Shown: positions 53,781-63,193 of the stretch, piece by piece
How positions within the stretch are numbered: position 1 is the stretch's first letter
Layout: the number at the start of each line of letters is the position of its first letter
Assembly (NCBI GenBank): GCA_013822725.1
Contig: PNKX01000022.1
Span: 1-64,000 of the forward strand
Length of the DNA stretch: 64,000 nt
Source: Pirellula sp.
GTDB taxonomy: Bacteria > Planctomycetota > Planctomycetia > Pirellulales > Lacipirellulaceae
Reading direction: 5' to 3'
The notes under the pieces: generated by a model
The model's input: the letters and a program-made list of their open reading frames with translations, nothing else
Database searches by the model: none
Told to the model about the DNA's origin: nothing
Made by a program: the position numbers and the translations under genes

Positions 53781-55535
53781 CTATGCCGCCGAGAACCGGC
53801 TGCCGACGGCCCGCGCCGTTTTGCGAACCAGCGACCGGTACTTCTGCCGCACGTCGAGGTAGCTCCAGAAGAGATAGAGGTTGCCGAACGCCGAGCCGAA
53901 CAGCAACACCCACGCGACCAGCGTGATCACGGCGTTGTCTTTGCTGTTCGCCGTGACGCCGGCGCCGTTCGCAGTGCCGCTGGCGTTCGCCAGATTCGTC
54001 TGGGGTGGAGTCGTCGGTTGTTGAGCGTTCGCCGCCGGCGTCGCCGGATTCGGGCGGTTGGTCGCAAAAATGTCGCGCGGCGCGGGCGCCTGCTGCGAAC
54101 CTTGGCCCGTCGAGACGCTCGCCGCCGGCACGCCGCCGAGACCATTCGTGGGTGTGGTCGATCCGTCGAGAGGGCGGTTGGGCGCCTGGCTCAACATGTT
54201 CCGATCGATCCCCGGCGTCGCCACGTTCGGCGGCGAGATATTCGGCGTCGACCCGCCTAACGCAGCGCCATTCAGCGGCGGAGTCGTGGGGAACCCGCCC
54301 GTCCCGGCGCCCCGATACGGCGCGGTCGGTTCAGCGGCGAGAGCGCCGCCCGGCGAAGTCGCTCCCACGGCTGCAGGCGTCCGCGGGTCGGGAACTCCTT
54401 GCCAGGGGTCGTTCCCGCCGAAGCCGCCGTTGCCTGCGGCTGGTTGGCCAGCGGCAACGGGCGTAGTCGCGCTGTTCCAGTCGTTCACGCCAGCGACTGA
54501 CGATGCCGGCGGCGGCGATTGTTGCTGGAACGGCTGTTGTTGCTGAAGCGGCTGGCCAGCGACGCCGTTGTTGCCGAGGTTCGGCTGAGCCAGCGGCGCA
54601 CCCGCGGGGAAGCCGGTCGATGGCGGTTGACTGTTCCATTCGCCCGCAGCGCTGGCGGCCTGCGCAGAAGCCGACGGATCGACGCCGGCGCGCAAGGGAT
54701 TGGTCGACGGCGGTTCTTGGTTCCAATTCGACGGCGGAGCTGCGGACGCACCGTTGTAAGGAGCAGCATTGTAGGGAGTGGTCGTCATCGCGGCGCCAGT
54801 TGCCGGCGGGGCGACCGCCGTCAGGGGAGCTGACGCCTGCTGTTGGCGGAGACCACGCGCCGTTTGCGCCGGTTGCGGCGACAACGGTTGCGCTAACTCG
54901 TTGACGAGGCTTTTGGTTCGATCGCCCAGCGACGCCGCGGCGCTTTGAACGTTCTGGCCGACGCTCTGCTGGAATTGGTTGGCGGCGTCGTTGATCCCTT
55001 GCTGGACCGGCGCGACGACCTGGTTCTGCAGTCCTTGGCTCGCGTTGTTGAGGGCCTGAGTCGCCGGCGCGGCAACGTTGTCGTTCCACGCCGACCCTGC
55101 GGCCGCCGACGCGTTGTCGAACAGCTGCTGGCTCGAAGGGGCGGGAGCGCCGGCCGCGCCGCTGTTCCAGCTCGTTCCCGACTCGACGTACGGATTGGGC
55201 GCCACGGCGTTCTGGCCGCGGACGACGATCGACTGTTCATCCGGCGCGCCGTTGGCCGCTGCGTTACCGGCAGCAGCTACGACAACCGGCTTCAGTCGCG
55301 TGACGAGCCGCTCCCGCGGCAAGGAGTCCTCGCCGACGACCACGCGCACCCGGGCGATCGGGTGAATTCCTTCGGGAACCTCGCCGACGATCGGGATCGA
55401 CTTCCCAGCGGCCAGCGTGGCCGCCAGATCCTGGTCAACTTGGACGATATATTCGTACCGCTCGCTGCCGTCCGGCATCGGCTGCCAGCCAAAACCGACC
55501 GCTGCAATTAACGCCAAAAGCGCAGCTCCGTCCAT
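53781..55535 (-). CDS. Envelope protein with long low-complexity middle
   Basis: This 584-residue protein starts at ATG 55535, with AAGGA eight bases upstream. Residues 1-17 are a signal-like hydrophobic stretch. The following 90 residues are a compact domain (RYEYIVQVDQDLAATLAAGK, then IHPIARVRVVVGEDSLPRER). The next 400 are Pro/Ala/Gln/Asn-rich and disordered, with repeated GGSTPNISPPN-like turns. A single transmembrane helix (VITLVAWVLLFGSAFGNLYL) and a basic tail (VRQKYRSLVRKTARAV) end the protein. It seems to span the periplasm between membranes or walls. The function is unknown. Confidence 0.7.
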   Translation of the reverse strand: MDGAALLALIAAVGFGWQPMPDGSERYEYIVQVDQDLAATLAAGKSIPIVGEVPEGIHPIARVRVVVGEDSLPRERLVTRLKPVVVAAAGNAAANGAPDEQSIVVRGQNAVAPNPYVESGTSWNSGAAGAPAPSSQQLFDNASAAAGSAWNDNVAAPATQALNNASQGLQNQVVAPVQQGINDAANQFQQSVGQNVQSAAASLGDRTKSLVNELAQPLSPQPAQTARGLRQQQASAPLTAVAPPATGAAMTTTPYNAAPYNGASAAPPSNWNQEPPSTNPLRAGVDPSASAQAASAAGEWNSQPPSTGFPAGAPLAQPNLGNNGVAGQPLQQQQPFQQQSPPPASSVAGVNDWNSATTPVAAGQPAAGNGGFGGNDPWQGVPDPRTPAAVGATSPGGALAAEPTAPYRGAGTGGFPTTPPLNGAALGGSTPNISPPNVATPGIDRNMLSQAPNRPLDGSTTPTNGLGGVPAASVSTGQGSQQAPAPRDIFATNRPNPATPAANAQQPTTPPQTNLANASGTANGAGVTANSKDNAVITLVAWVLLFGSAFGNLYLFWSYLDVRQKYRSLVRKTARAVGSRFSAA

Positions 55536-55779
55536 TTCGATCGTCCTTAGTACATCCATGCGGCGCGGGGAGGGGTCGCGCGATCGTAAGTCAGTCTAGC
55601 GGAAAGGCGAAAATCGGCCTAGACAGGCCTGCCAGCACCCGTCGGCGGTTGACGGGGAAGAGCAGGGGAGCGATTCTGTAAGATTCATGCTATCGTTGTG
55701 GGTCGATCAGGGCGCCGGCCGGCTCCCCTGACCGACGCTGAGGCGGCACGTTTTAAGTACCCTCGAAGGTTTGCAAGCA

Positions 55780-56139
55780 ATGGTCTGCGCCATTTCGGCA
55801 GAGTCGATGTTGGAATCGCCCGCGGGCGAAGTCGCCCCCATGTTCGCTGGCGCGTCGCGCGGGCTAGCTGAGTTGGGAGACCTGCCGCGCGGCGGCGACC
55901 GCTTGACGCCGACGTTCACGGGCGAGACGGCCGAGGGGGATGATCCCTTCGACGACTTCGACGAAGATGACTTCGACGACGATTTCGACGACGACTTTGA
56001 GGAAGATTGGGAAGACGACCTCACCGAGGACGACGAGTTCCCCGATACCTTCGGCGGCGCCGAGCCGGAAGAAAAAATCGTCGAGGAAGAAGACGAAGAC
56101 TCGCCGTTCGCCGATGATCCCGACTTTGACGAGGCGTAA
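55780..56139 (+). CDS. Small acidic low-complexity protein
   Basis: This is a highly acidic protein of about 119 residues. The ATG at 55780 is preferred to a TTG three codons upstream, and GAAGG is nearby. The second half is nearly all Asp, Glu and Phe (DDFDEDDFDDDFDDDFEEDW), followed by more acidic segments and ending FDEA. No fold can be assigned. Its role may be charge-based binding. Codon use in the acidic stretch is regular (GAC/GAT/GAG), which supports translation. Confidence 0.55.
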   Translation: MVCAISAESMLESPAGEVAPMFAGASRGLAELGDLPRGGDRLTPTFTGETAEGDDPFDDFDEDDFDDDFDDDFEEDWEDDLTEDDEFPDTFGGAEPEEKIVEEEDEDSPFADDPDFDEA

Positions 56140-56164
56140 GCGATAACGCGTTACGGTCTGCCTT

Positions 56165-56190
56165 AGCCCCCGGCTCTTCAAGCCGGGGGC
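56165..56190 (-). terminator. Hairpin overlapping the stop of the dehydrogenase gene
   Basis: GCCCCCGGCT and AGCCGGGGGC arms lie at the end of the minus-strand gene. The final codons and TGA form part of the stem and loop, so the mRNA 3' hairpin is made from coding sequence. Confidence 0.6.
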
Positions 56191-57854
56191 ATCTGCCGAA
56201 ACCGACGCGTCAGCGCCAGTCCCAAGCCAGCGCAAACTACGAGCGCTAAGCTCGCCGGTTCGGGCACGGCGCTCGACGGCGCCCCGTCGCCGACGTTCAG
56301 CGCCGACCAACCAAAGTTCTGCTGCCACGCGAGGAAGTCGGCCCCGTCGACGGCGCCATCCCCATTGGCGTCGCCATCGGCGGGATCAGCGCCGGTCGCC
56401 ATGCCGAACCCTGCGTTCCACGCCGCCAAGTCGGCGTCGTCGACGATTGCGTCGGCGTTGAAGTCCCCAGGAGTGAGCGCATCGGTCACGATGCGGTAGA
56501 CGCTGCCAGACAAGTAGGTGATGTAGAGATTCCCTTTGGAATCTTCGGTGATGGCGACGGGCGAACTTGGAGAGCCGCCGTCGGGCGGTATTGGTAACTG
56601 CGGCGTAATGTACTCGACGACTTGCGGCGTCGTTTCTGTGGCTGGTTTAAGCATCCAGAGACGATTCGTCGAAGTGTCGCCGAAGAAGTAGAAGCCTTGA
56701 AGTTCAGGATCGGGCCCACGGTAGGGAACTCCGCCGAAAACGGTAGTGCCTGTGAAGTTGGCATCAACGCCGGAGGCGCCTGGTCGTTGGTAGTCGTAGA
56801 CAGGATCGATGGCGCCTGTTGGCTTCGGACCGCCGATGCCGCCAGCGGGCGTTTGGATGAGTCCCTCGCGCAATCGCCACCCGTAATTCTCGCCTCCCTG
56901 GCTATCGCCCGGCTGGAAGTCGATTTCTTCTCGCGCACCTTGGCCAACGTCGCCGGTCCACAAGTCGCCGGTGGCCCGATCAAACCCAGCGCGAAATGGG
57001 TTTCTCAAGCCGTAGGCCCAGATTTCATCATCGCCAGTCGGGTTCGTCGCTTCTGGAGTGGCGGGAGCAAACGGATTGCCCGGCGACTCGGCGGTATCGA
57101 AGGGGATGCCGTAGTTGCGGTTAACGTCGGCAGGAAAATCGTCGCGGTCGACGTCGATTCGTAGCGCCTTACCCAAGAAGTTCGAAGTAATGTCCTGAGC
57201 GTTGCCGCCCGGTTCGGTATGGCCCGTTCCCGAATCGTTCCCGTTGCCACCGTCGCCCAGCATGATGTAGAGGTAATCGTCATTCGGGCTGAAGCCGATG
57301 AAGCCGCCGTTGTGATTGTCTTGCGGCTGCGTCAGATTCAAGATCGGCGTGAACGCCGTGTTGGCTGTATTCGACGTCGGACTCGGCGCCGAGTACTCGC
57401 GAATGTACGAACTGAATGGCGTGCCGGCGACGGAATCGTTGGCAGTGACGTAAGCGTAGAATTTGGAGTTCGTCTGGAAGTCAGGGTGAAATGCTAACCC
57501 CAGCAGTCCTCCCTCTCCCGCGTTGTTGATGCCAGTGATCGTCAGATAGGGAGTCGACTGCACCAAGCCAGTAGTCAAATCGAGAATTTTGATCGCCGCT
57601 GATGCGCTGCCGCTGTTGTTAGGCGTACCCCGTTCGGCAATAAACAACCGCGTCGAATCGCCGGGGGCGAATGTGGCGAACATGGGAGCGTTCAAGCCCG
57701 TCGCGACGCGTTGTCGGCCGGCCAGTCCGGCCTGCAGCGACGAAGGGAAGCTGCTGGCGAGAACAACGGTCAAGAAAGCGAGCAAGCGAGCAGAGACTCT
57801 GCAGGCCTGACCGCGCTGAGCGCAACCCGACCGCAGAAATGGCAAGAAATACAT
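56178..57854 (-). CDS. Glucose/sorbosone-type sugar dehydrogenase, PEP-CTERM
   Basis: This 558-residue exported protein starts at 57854 with GAGGA eight bases upstream. A signal peptide covers about residues 1-43. The glucose/sorbosone dehydrogenase propeller follows, with MFATFAPGDSTRLFIAERG, then GEGGLLGLAFHPDFQTNSKF near 115, MLGDGGNGNDSG and EIWAYGLRNPFRAGFDRATG. Family members oxidise sugars with PQQ. A dockerin-like pair (GDFNADAIVDDADLAAWNA and GDANGDGAVDGADFLAWQQN) and a C-terminal PEP-CTERM signal (VPEPASLALVVCAGLGLALT) complete it. It is probably a surface enzyme, and the sugar is unknown. Confidence 0.88.
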   Translation of the reverse strand: MYFLPFLRSGCAQRGQACRVSARLLAFLTVVLASSFPSSLQAGLAGRQRVATGLNAPMFATFAPGDSTRLFIAERGTPNNSGSASAAIKILDLTTGLVQSTPYLTITGINNAGEGGLLGLAFHPDFQTNSKFYAYVTANDSVAGTPFSSYIREYSAPSPTSNTANTAFTPILNLTQPQDNHNGGFIGFSPNDDYLYIMLGDGGNGNDSGTGHTEPGGNAQDITSNFLGKALRIDVDRDDFPADVNRNYGIPFDTAESPGNPFAPATPEATNPTGDDEIWAYGLRNPFRAGFDRATGDLWTGDVGQGAREEIDFQPGDSQGGENYGWRLREGLIQTPAGGIGGPKPTGAIDPVYDYQRPGASGVDANFTGTTVFGGVPYRGPDPELQGFYFFGDTSTNRLWMLKPATETTPQVVEYITPQLPIPPDGGSPSSPVAITEDSKGNLYITYLSGSVYRIVTDALTPGDFNADAIVDDADLAAWNAGFGMATGADPADGDANGDGAVDGADFLAWQQNFGWSALNVGDGAPSSAVPEPASLALVVCAGLGLALTRRFRQMPPA

Positions 57855-57968
57855 GGCGTCGATCCTCTGTTGCACCCGGCGACCCGTGAAAAGCCAGTAT
57901 CGGGCCGCGACGCGGCCGAAGCAAGCACTTCACGAGGTGGCGGGGTGCAAACGACGCGCCATGCGGCG

Positions 57969-59381
57969 TTAAGCCACTGGTTCCGTAGCGGGCGTCGGCG
58001 TTGCAGGCAGCGATGGCTCCTGGCTGGCCAACGCCCGCCGTGCATCGGCCTGAGCGGCCGCATGGCTGATCTTCGCGAAGTCGACTTCGCGAGCGATGAA
58101 GGCCTCGACGACTTCGGGGTCGAATTGCGAGCCATAGTGCGAGACAATCCACTCCCGCGCTTCGGCGTGGCTGGCTGCGGGGCGGTACTCGCGGTGCGAG
58201 GTGAGCGCGTCGTACACGTCGGCCAGCGCGACTATGCGCGCCGCGAGCGGGATGTCCTTCCCCTGCAAACCGTAGGGGTAGCCGCTGCCGTCCCACTGTT
58301 CGTGATGCGCCGCGGCGACTTCGCGGCCGAGCGTGAGGAACTGGTCGTGGTCGCCGAACATTCGCTCGACCGAAGCGAGACACTCGTCGCCGAGCACGGT
58401 ATGCATCTGCATGGCGCGGCGTTCGGCGGCTGTGAGCTTGCCGAGCTTTAGGATGACCGCGTCGGGGACGCCCATCTTGCCGACGTCATGGAGCGCCGAG
58501 GCAATCGCCAGATTGGCGACGTAATGGTGATTGATCTTCGAGTTGTGCTTGGCGAGTTCCGAGGCGAGAACGGTCACGTAAGTCCGCAGTCGCTCCAGGT
58601 GTTGGCCAGCGTCCTTGTCACGCGACTCGGCGAGCTTGGCCAGACCGAAAACCACCGCGTTGCGGCTGCGCTGCAGCGCGAGCGTGCGGCGGTCGACTTC
58701 CTTTTCCAGCGACGAACTCACCTCAAGCAGCGTGCTGTCGAAGCGCCGGACCAGGAAGATCGTGCAGAGAGCCGTGGCGGCGACAACGGCGCCCGTCAGC
58801 ACGAAGCCGACGTGAATCAGCGGCGTGATCAACTCGGAGACGAGATGATTCAAGCTCGCCTCAGAGGTCGCCACGACAATCGCGGCGTCTTGCTTCGGAA
58901 GCTTGAGCGCCGTGACGTCGAAAAGTCGTCCGTCAAATTCCATCGTGCCAGCGACGAGCGGCTGCCCGTTCGATTCGCCCTGTTGGATGGCGGCAATCAA
59001 TGGCTGCGCCGCGCCGCCGGCGGTAGTCAAGGACTGACTCCCCAGGAGCGTTGTCGGCTTGATCGAGGTCGGCGCCTTCAGCGAGGTCGCCGCGACAGCG
59101 CCGTCCTCAAGTCGCATGACCGAGACGAACCCGTCGTGCGGCACGTTGGTTTGATCGTAAATGTGTTGCAGCTTGTCCGACGATTCGGTTAGCGACAAGT
59201 CGGCGGTCCGTCGCGCCAGCGACAGTGCGACCGTCTCGGCCTGCAGCGCAGCGGAACTATAAATGATCCGATCGAAGGCTTCGTGCAACCAGCGCGAGGC
59301 CCACAGAACGCCGAAGGTCATGCAGCCGAGTTGGCTCATGACGAGCATTGCGACCAAGACTTGTCGCCGCTTGATGTACAT
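57969..59381 (-). CDS. HD-GYP domain cyclic-di-GMP phosphodiesterase, membrane
   Basis: This 471-residue protein is probably a cyclic-di-GMP phosphodiesterase. The start at 59381 (MYIKRRQVLVAMLVMSQLG) has GGAG seven bases upstream. Transmembrane segments at about 10-30 and 200-225 bracket a periplasmic sensor domain. The C-terminal HD-GYP domain has HDVGKMGVPD near 325 and HHEQWDGSGYP near 385, with the GYP signature intact, then DIPLAARIVALADVYDAL. A sensory input is likely, but the signal is unknown. It stands alone and may adjust motility or surface attachment. Confidence 0.93.
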   Translation of the reverse strand: MYIKRRQVLVAMLVMSQLGCMTFGVLWASRWLHEAFDRIIYSSAALQAETVALSLARRTADLSLTESSDKLQHIYDQTNVPHDGFVSVMRLEDGAVAATSLKAPTSIKPTTLLGSQSLTTAGGAAQPLIAAIQQGESNGQPLVAGTMEFDGRLFDVTALKLPKQDAAIVVATSEASLNHLVSELITPLIHVGFVLTGAVVAATALCTIFLVRRFDSTLLEVSSSLEKEVDRRTLALQRSRNAVVFGLAKLAESRDKDAGQHLERLRTYVTVLASELAKHNSKINHHYVANLAIASALHDVGKMGVPDAVILKLGKLTAAERRAMQMHTVLGDECLASVERMFGDHDQFLTLGREVAAAHHEQWDGSGYPYGLQGKDIPLAARIVALADVYDALTSHREYRPAASHAEAREWIVSHYGSQFDPEVVEAFIAREVDFAKISHAAAQADARRALASQEPSLPATPTPATEPVA

Positions 59382-59796
59382 AGTCTGCTCCGAACCAGCG
59401 ACGTCGAACGACGTCCAGGCGGCGGATGCGCGTCGCGCCGCCGTTACGAAATCTGCCGTGCGTATTAATTGCCCTACCAAAACTTAGCTTGCAATTTGCC
59501 GTAACGCGCAGCGCGGCAACCAGAATACGCCCGCTGAAATCGTCGCCAGTCGGACAACCGGACCTGCTGATTCGCCGAGGAGGCGGCATGTCGGCCAGCG
59601 ACTGCCCAAGTCGCGGCGCCGCGAAAGCTTGGCTCCATCGGCCAGCCTCCCGCTGGTTGCAACATCCGCCGTCGTGCTACAATGACGACCTCGCCGCACG
59701 CGCTCGATTCTTGTCCCCGCGGGCGGCTACTGGTTGGCTTCGCGCCAACGACACGCTTTCGCCTCGCTCACTAGTCCAGGCAGGAGATCAACGGCA

Positions 59797-61269
59797 ATGG
59801 CCACGGTGACTGAAAAGTTCGCCCGTCCGCAGGTTCGTCAAACGCAATGCTTCATTGGCGGCCAGTGGCGTCCCGCCGCTAGCGGCAAGACTTTTGAGAC
59901 GGTCCATCCTGCGACCGAGGAAGTCGTCGCCGAGGTCGCGGAGGGGGATAAGGCTGACATCGATGCGGCCGTGGCGGCGGCCCGCGCGCAGTTCGACGGC
60001 GGCGAATGGTCGAAGATGGATGCCCGCGATCGCGGCATTCTCATGACCAGATTCGCCGACCTGCTCGAAGAAGAGGCGGATGAGTTGGCCGCTCTCGAAA
60101 CGCTCGACAACGGCAAGCCTATTCGCGATTCGCGCGGGGCTGATATTCCGCTCGTCATCGACTGCATTCGCTACTACGCCGGTTGGGCCGATAAGATCCA
60201 AGGCGCCACGATTCCGGTCCGCGGCGAATATTTCACCTACACTCGTCGGGAACCGGTCGGCGTCGTCGGGCAGATCATTCCCTGGAACTTTCCAGCCCTG
60301 ATGGTCGCATGGAAGTGGGGCCCCGCGCTGGCGGCTGGTTGCACGATCGTCATGAAGCCGGCTGAGCAGACGCCGCTCACCTGCTTGCGAATGGCCCGCC
60401 TCGCCCAGAAGGCGGGCATTCCCGACGGCGTCATCAACGTCGTTCCCGGCTACGGCCCGACCGCCGGCGCCGCGTTGGTGAAGCACCCCGGCGTCGACAA
60501 GATTGCGTTCACCGGCGAAGGCTCGACCGCGAAGATCATTCAACGCGAAGCCCTCGAAACGATGAAGCGCGTCACGTTCGAACTCGGCGGCAAGAGCCCG
60601 AATATTGTGCTCGCCGACGCAGACATCGAAGCTGCCGTGGAAGGCGCCCACTTCGGCCTTTACTTCAACCAGGGCCAATGCTGCTGTGCCGGCAGCCGTC
60701 TGTTCGTGCAGGAAAAGATGTACGACGAGTTCATCGACCGCCTGAAGGCGAAGAATCACGAGCGGAAGCTCGGCGATCCTTTCGATCCTGAAACGGAGCA
60801 AGGCCCGCAGGTCGACAAGGCGCAGTTCGACAAGATCTTGAAGTACATCGAGTACGGCAAGCAGGACGGGGCCAAGCTCGTCACCGGCGGCAAGCGTCAT
60901 GGCGACGAAGGCTATTATATCGAGCCGACCCTCTTCGCCGGCGTGACCGACGACATGCGGATCGCGACTGACGAGATCTTTGGCCCGGTTCTCAGCGTGC
61001 TGAAGTTTAAGGACGTTGATGAGATCGCCCGGCGCGCGAACGCCACCAACTTCGGGTTGGCGGCTGCCGTCTGGAGTCGCGACATTGCGAAGGCCCACCG
61101 CTTGGCCGCTCGCCTGCGGGCCGGCACCGTGTGGATCAACTGCTACGACGTCTTTGATGCGGGCGCGCCGTTCGGCGGGTTCAAAGAGAGCGGTCTAGGC
61201 CGCGAACTCGGCGAAGCTGGGTTGCAGGCGTACACCGAAACGAAGACGGTGACGGTGTCGCTCAGCTAA
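59797..61269 (+). CDS. NAD-dependent aldehyde dehydrogenase
   Basis: This 490-residue ALDH-family enzyme starts at ATG 59797, nine bases after AGGAG. The cofactor strand [15 protein letters not shown] near 155 and the NAD-binding [15 protein letters not shown] near 186 are conserved. The general base Glu262 (FELGGKSPN) and the catalytic Cys296 in GQCCCAGS are all present. The length and the late [11 protein letters not shown] and [14 protein letters not shown] motifs are as in broad aldehyde dehydrogenases. The specific aldehyde is not predictable. A strong terminator follows at 61309. Confidence 0.96.
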   Translation: MATVTEKFARPQVRQTQCFIGGQWRPAASGKTFETVHPATEEVVAEVAEGDKADIDAAVAAARAQFDGGEWSKMDARDRGILMTRFADLLEEEADELAALETLDNGKPIRDSRGADIPLVIDCIRYYAGWADKIQGATIPVRGEYFTYTRREPVGVVGQIIPWNFPALMVAWKWGPALAAGCTIVMKPAEQTPLTCLRMARLAQKAGIPDGVINVVPGYGPTAGAALVKHPGVDKIAFTGEGSTAKIIQREALETMKRVTFELGGKSPNIVLADADIEAAVEGAHFGLYFNQGQCCCAGSRLFVQEKMYDEFIDRLKAKNHERKLGDPFDPETEQGPQVDKAQFDKILKYIEYGKQDGAKLVTGGKRHGDEGYYIEPTLFAGVTDDMRIATDEIFGPVLSVLKFKDVDEIARRANATNFGLAAAVWSRDIAKAHRLAARLRAGTVWINCYDVFDAGAPFGGFKESGLGRELGEAGLQAYTETKTVTVSLS

Positions 61270-61308
61270 GCGAGCGGGAGAACCGTCGGAAATTTCATCC
61301 GTTAAACG

Positions 61309-61350
61309 AAAAGAAGCCTCGCTGAGCATTCAGCGAGGCTTCTTTTTTTT
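61309..61350 (+). terminator. Strong intrinsic terminator of the ALDH gene
   Basis: AGAAGCCTCGCTGA and TCAGCGAGGCTTCT form a perfect 14-base stem with a GCAT loop, followed by eight T bases, 40 bases after the stop. Confidence 0.95.
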
Positions 61351-61363
61351 GATCGGTGTCTTC

Positions 61364-61451
61364 TTCAGCCCCCGGCTCCGCCGGGGGGTAGCACTTCGCA
61401 GGGCGATGCCTACCGGTATGGTGACCGACCCCCCGGCGGAGCCGGGGGCTG
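61364..61451. repeat. Dispersed palindromic repeat family 1, copy D
   Basis: TTCAGCCCCCGGCTCCGCCG at the left pairs with CGGCGGAGCCGGGGGCTGCA at the right, and the middle GCCTACCGGTATGGTGACCG matches copies A and C. It lies between the convergent ALDH and HtrA genes. Confidence 0.88.
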
Positions 61452-61472
61452 CAATCGCCGCATCGCGCTGCT

Positions 61473-62885
61473 CTAGCGGCGGGTCGTATCGCCATCGACG
61501 CCCAGGGCGAGTTGGCCAAAGAACCGTTCGCCGCCGCGGACGATGTCGAACCGCACCGTACCGAGCTTGGCGACCGCGTCGGCGCGATTGAGGATGAACT
61601 GGACGTCTTCTTCGCTGGTGGTGTACCAGCGGTGAATCTGCACGAGAATGTCGCCCTTCACGACGCCTTGCGAAGCGGCGGAACTTCCTGGCTTTACCGA
61701 CAGGACTCGCATCCCGCCGTCGAGCGGCAGGCCGCGATCACGCAAGACGCTGGCGGAAACAGGTTCCATCGTCAGGCCGAAGGCGGTCCAGGTCGCTTGT
61801 TGGAACGTCGTCAGCTGCGAATCGGCGACTTCCACGACGTCGGTGCGAGTGCGGCCAGACTTCGCGGCGATCACCAGATCGAGCGTCACTTGTTCGCCGT
61901 TGCGTTGCACTAGCACCGGCACTCGTTCGCCGGGGCGGCGACCGAGGAGCGAACGCTCGACGTCGAGCGGCCGATCGATGGCGGTGGTGCCGATTTGCTC
62001 AAGTTCGTCGCCCCGTTGCAGGCCGCCGAGTTCGGCCGGGCTGTCACGCTCGACGCGGGCGACGGTGACGGCGCCGGTCGGGCCGTCGATTGCTAGCGGC
62101 GTGATACCGTGCCAGTAGCTTTCCAGCTTCTCGACCTTGAGCATCTTGGTGGCGACTTCGAGCGCCTTGTCGACCGGAATCGCGAACCCGATGCCTTGGG
62201 CGCCCGCTCGGACGGCGACGTTCAGGCCGATCATGTCGCCGTCGAGGTTCATCAACGGCCCGCCCGAATTGCCGGGGTTGATACTCGCGTCGGTCTGGAT
62301 CAGGTCGAGATATTGCTGCGTTTCGTTCACCTGGACGTTGCGGTGGAGCGCACTGATGATCCCGGAGGTGACGGTGTGCTCGTAACCGTAGGCGTTGCCG
62401 AGGGCAATGACCGTTTCGCCGGTCATGAGGTCCTGTGAGGTCCCCATATGGATCGTGGGGAGCGGCTGCGGCGTCTTGATGCGGATGACGGCGAGATCGG
62501 TTTCACGATCATGGGCGACGAGCTGGGCGACGTAGGCCTGGCCCCCGTCGAGCGTGACGTTGATCTGACGCACGCCGTCGACGACGTGGTGGTTCGTAAG
62601 GATGTAACCCCGTGCGTCGATCACGACGCCAGTCCCCATGCCGTTCACTTCACGCGAGGCGGGAGTGGTCCGGCCGACGGCCAGCGGGTCGGTGACCGAC
62701 TTCTGCCCTTGGATGTTCACCACGGCCGGCGCCGAGTTTTTCACGGCCGTGACGATCGGCGTCACGCGATCGGCGGGCGAGGCGAGCGTAGGGTGCGGGG
62801 TGGACGCTCCGATGCTGACGGCCAGGGCGAGGGGCCATAGTGCGGGGCGAGCGGCGCGGCAGGAGAGCAGGCGCAGGATGGGCAT
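61473..62885 (-). CDS. HtrA/DegP-like serine protease with two PDZ domains
   Basis: This 470-residue exported protease has a signal peptide at about residues 1-36. The chymotrypsin-like domain has His100 (ILTNHHVVDG), Asp130 (HDRETDLAVIRI) and Ser207 (NPGNSGGPLMN). Two PDZ domains follow, about 265-345 (VARVERDSPAELGGLQRGDE) and 375-455 (VLSVKPGSSAASQGVVKGDI). It is probably a periplasmic quality-control protease or chaperone. It is a single-gene unit, convergent with the ALDH gene. No operator is evident. Confidence 0.95.
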   Translation of the reverse strand: MPILRLLSCRAARPALWPLALAVSIGASTPHPTLASPADRVTPIVTAVKNSAPAVVNIQGQKSVTDPLAVGRTTPASREVNGMGTGVVIDARGYILTNHHVVDGVRQINVTLDGGQAYVAQLVAHDRETDLAVIRIKTPQPLPTIHMGTSQDLMTGETVIALGNAYGYEHTVTSGIISALHRNVQVNETQQYLDLIQTDASINPGNSGGPLMNLDGDMIGLNVAVRAGAQGIGFAIPVDKALEVATKMLKVEKLESYWHGITPLAIDGPTGAVTVARVERDSPAELGGLQRGDELEQIGTTAIDRPLDVERSLLGRRPGERVPVLVQRNGEQVTLDLVIAAKSGRTRTDVVEVADSQLTTFQQATWTAFGLTMEPVSASVLRDRGLPLDGGMRVLSVKPGSSAASQGVVKGDILVQIHRWYTTSEEDVQFILNRADAVAKLGTVRFDIVRGGERFFGQLALGVDGDTTRR

Positions 62886-63132
62886 CGCGGGTCGTCCAAA
62901 GTGGAAAGCCGGCCGAGCGCTGTCTGGGTTAGCAATCGGCTGACGCGGAGCGGGTGACCGGCAGAGCCGGGTGACACACCGATGATCGGCGGTCCCCTAC
63001 GATGCGCTTAAACGGCATAACCGGGCCCCGTACAGTCCGCCTAGTTTGTCGTGGTCGCTAGCGAGGCGTCGGTGGGCGCGACAGGCTGCGGTTTGCGGCA
63101 TGAAATGCGGGGATCGACCACGAGGGCGCAAC

Positions 63133-63159
63133 AAAAACCCCCGGTCGTCGACCGGGGGC
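63133..63159 (-). terminator. Intrinsic terminator of the lipoprotein gene
   Basis: CCCCCGGTCG and CGACCGGGGG arms on the minus strand are followed by TTTTTGTTG, 34 bases after the stop of the Cys-rich lipoprotein gene. Confidence 0.85.
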
Positions 63160-63193
63160 TAGCAGCGGTTCGCCGTGGTTGTCTGGTGAGCGA

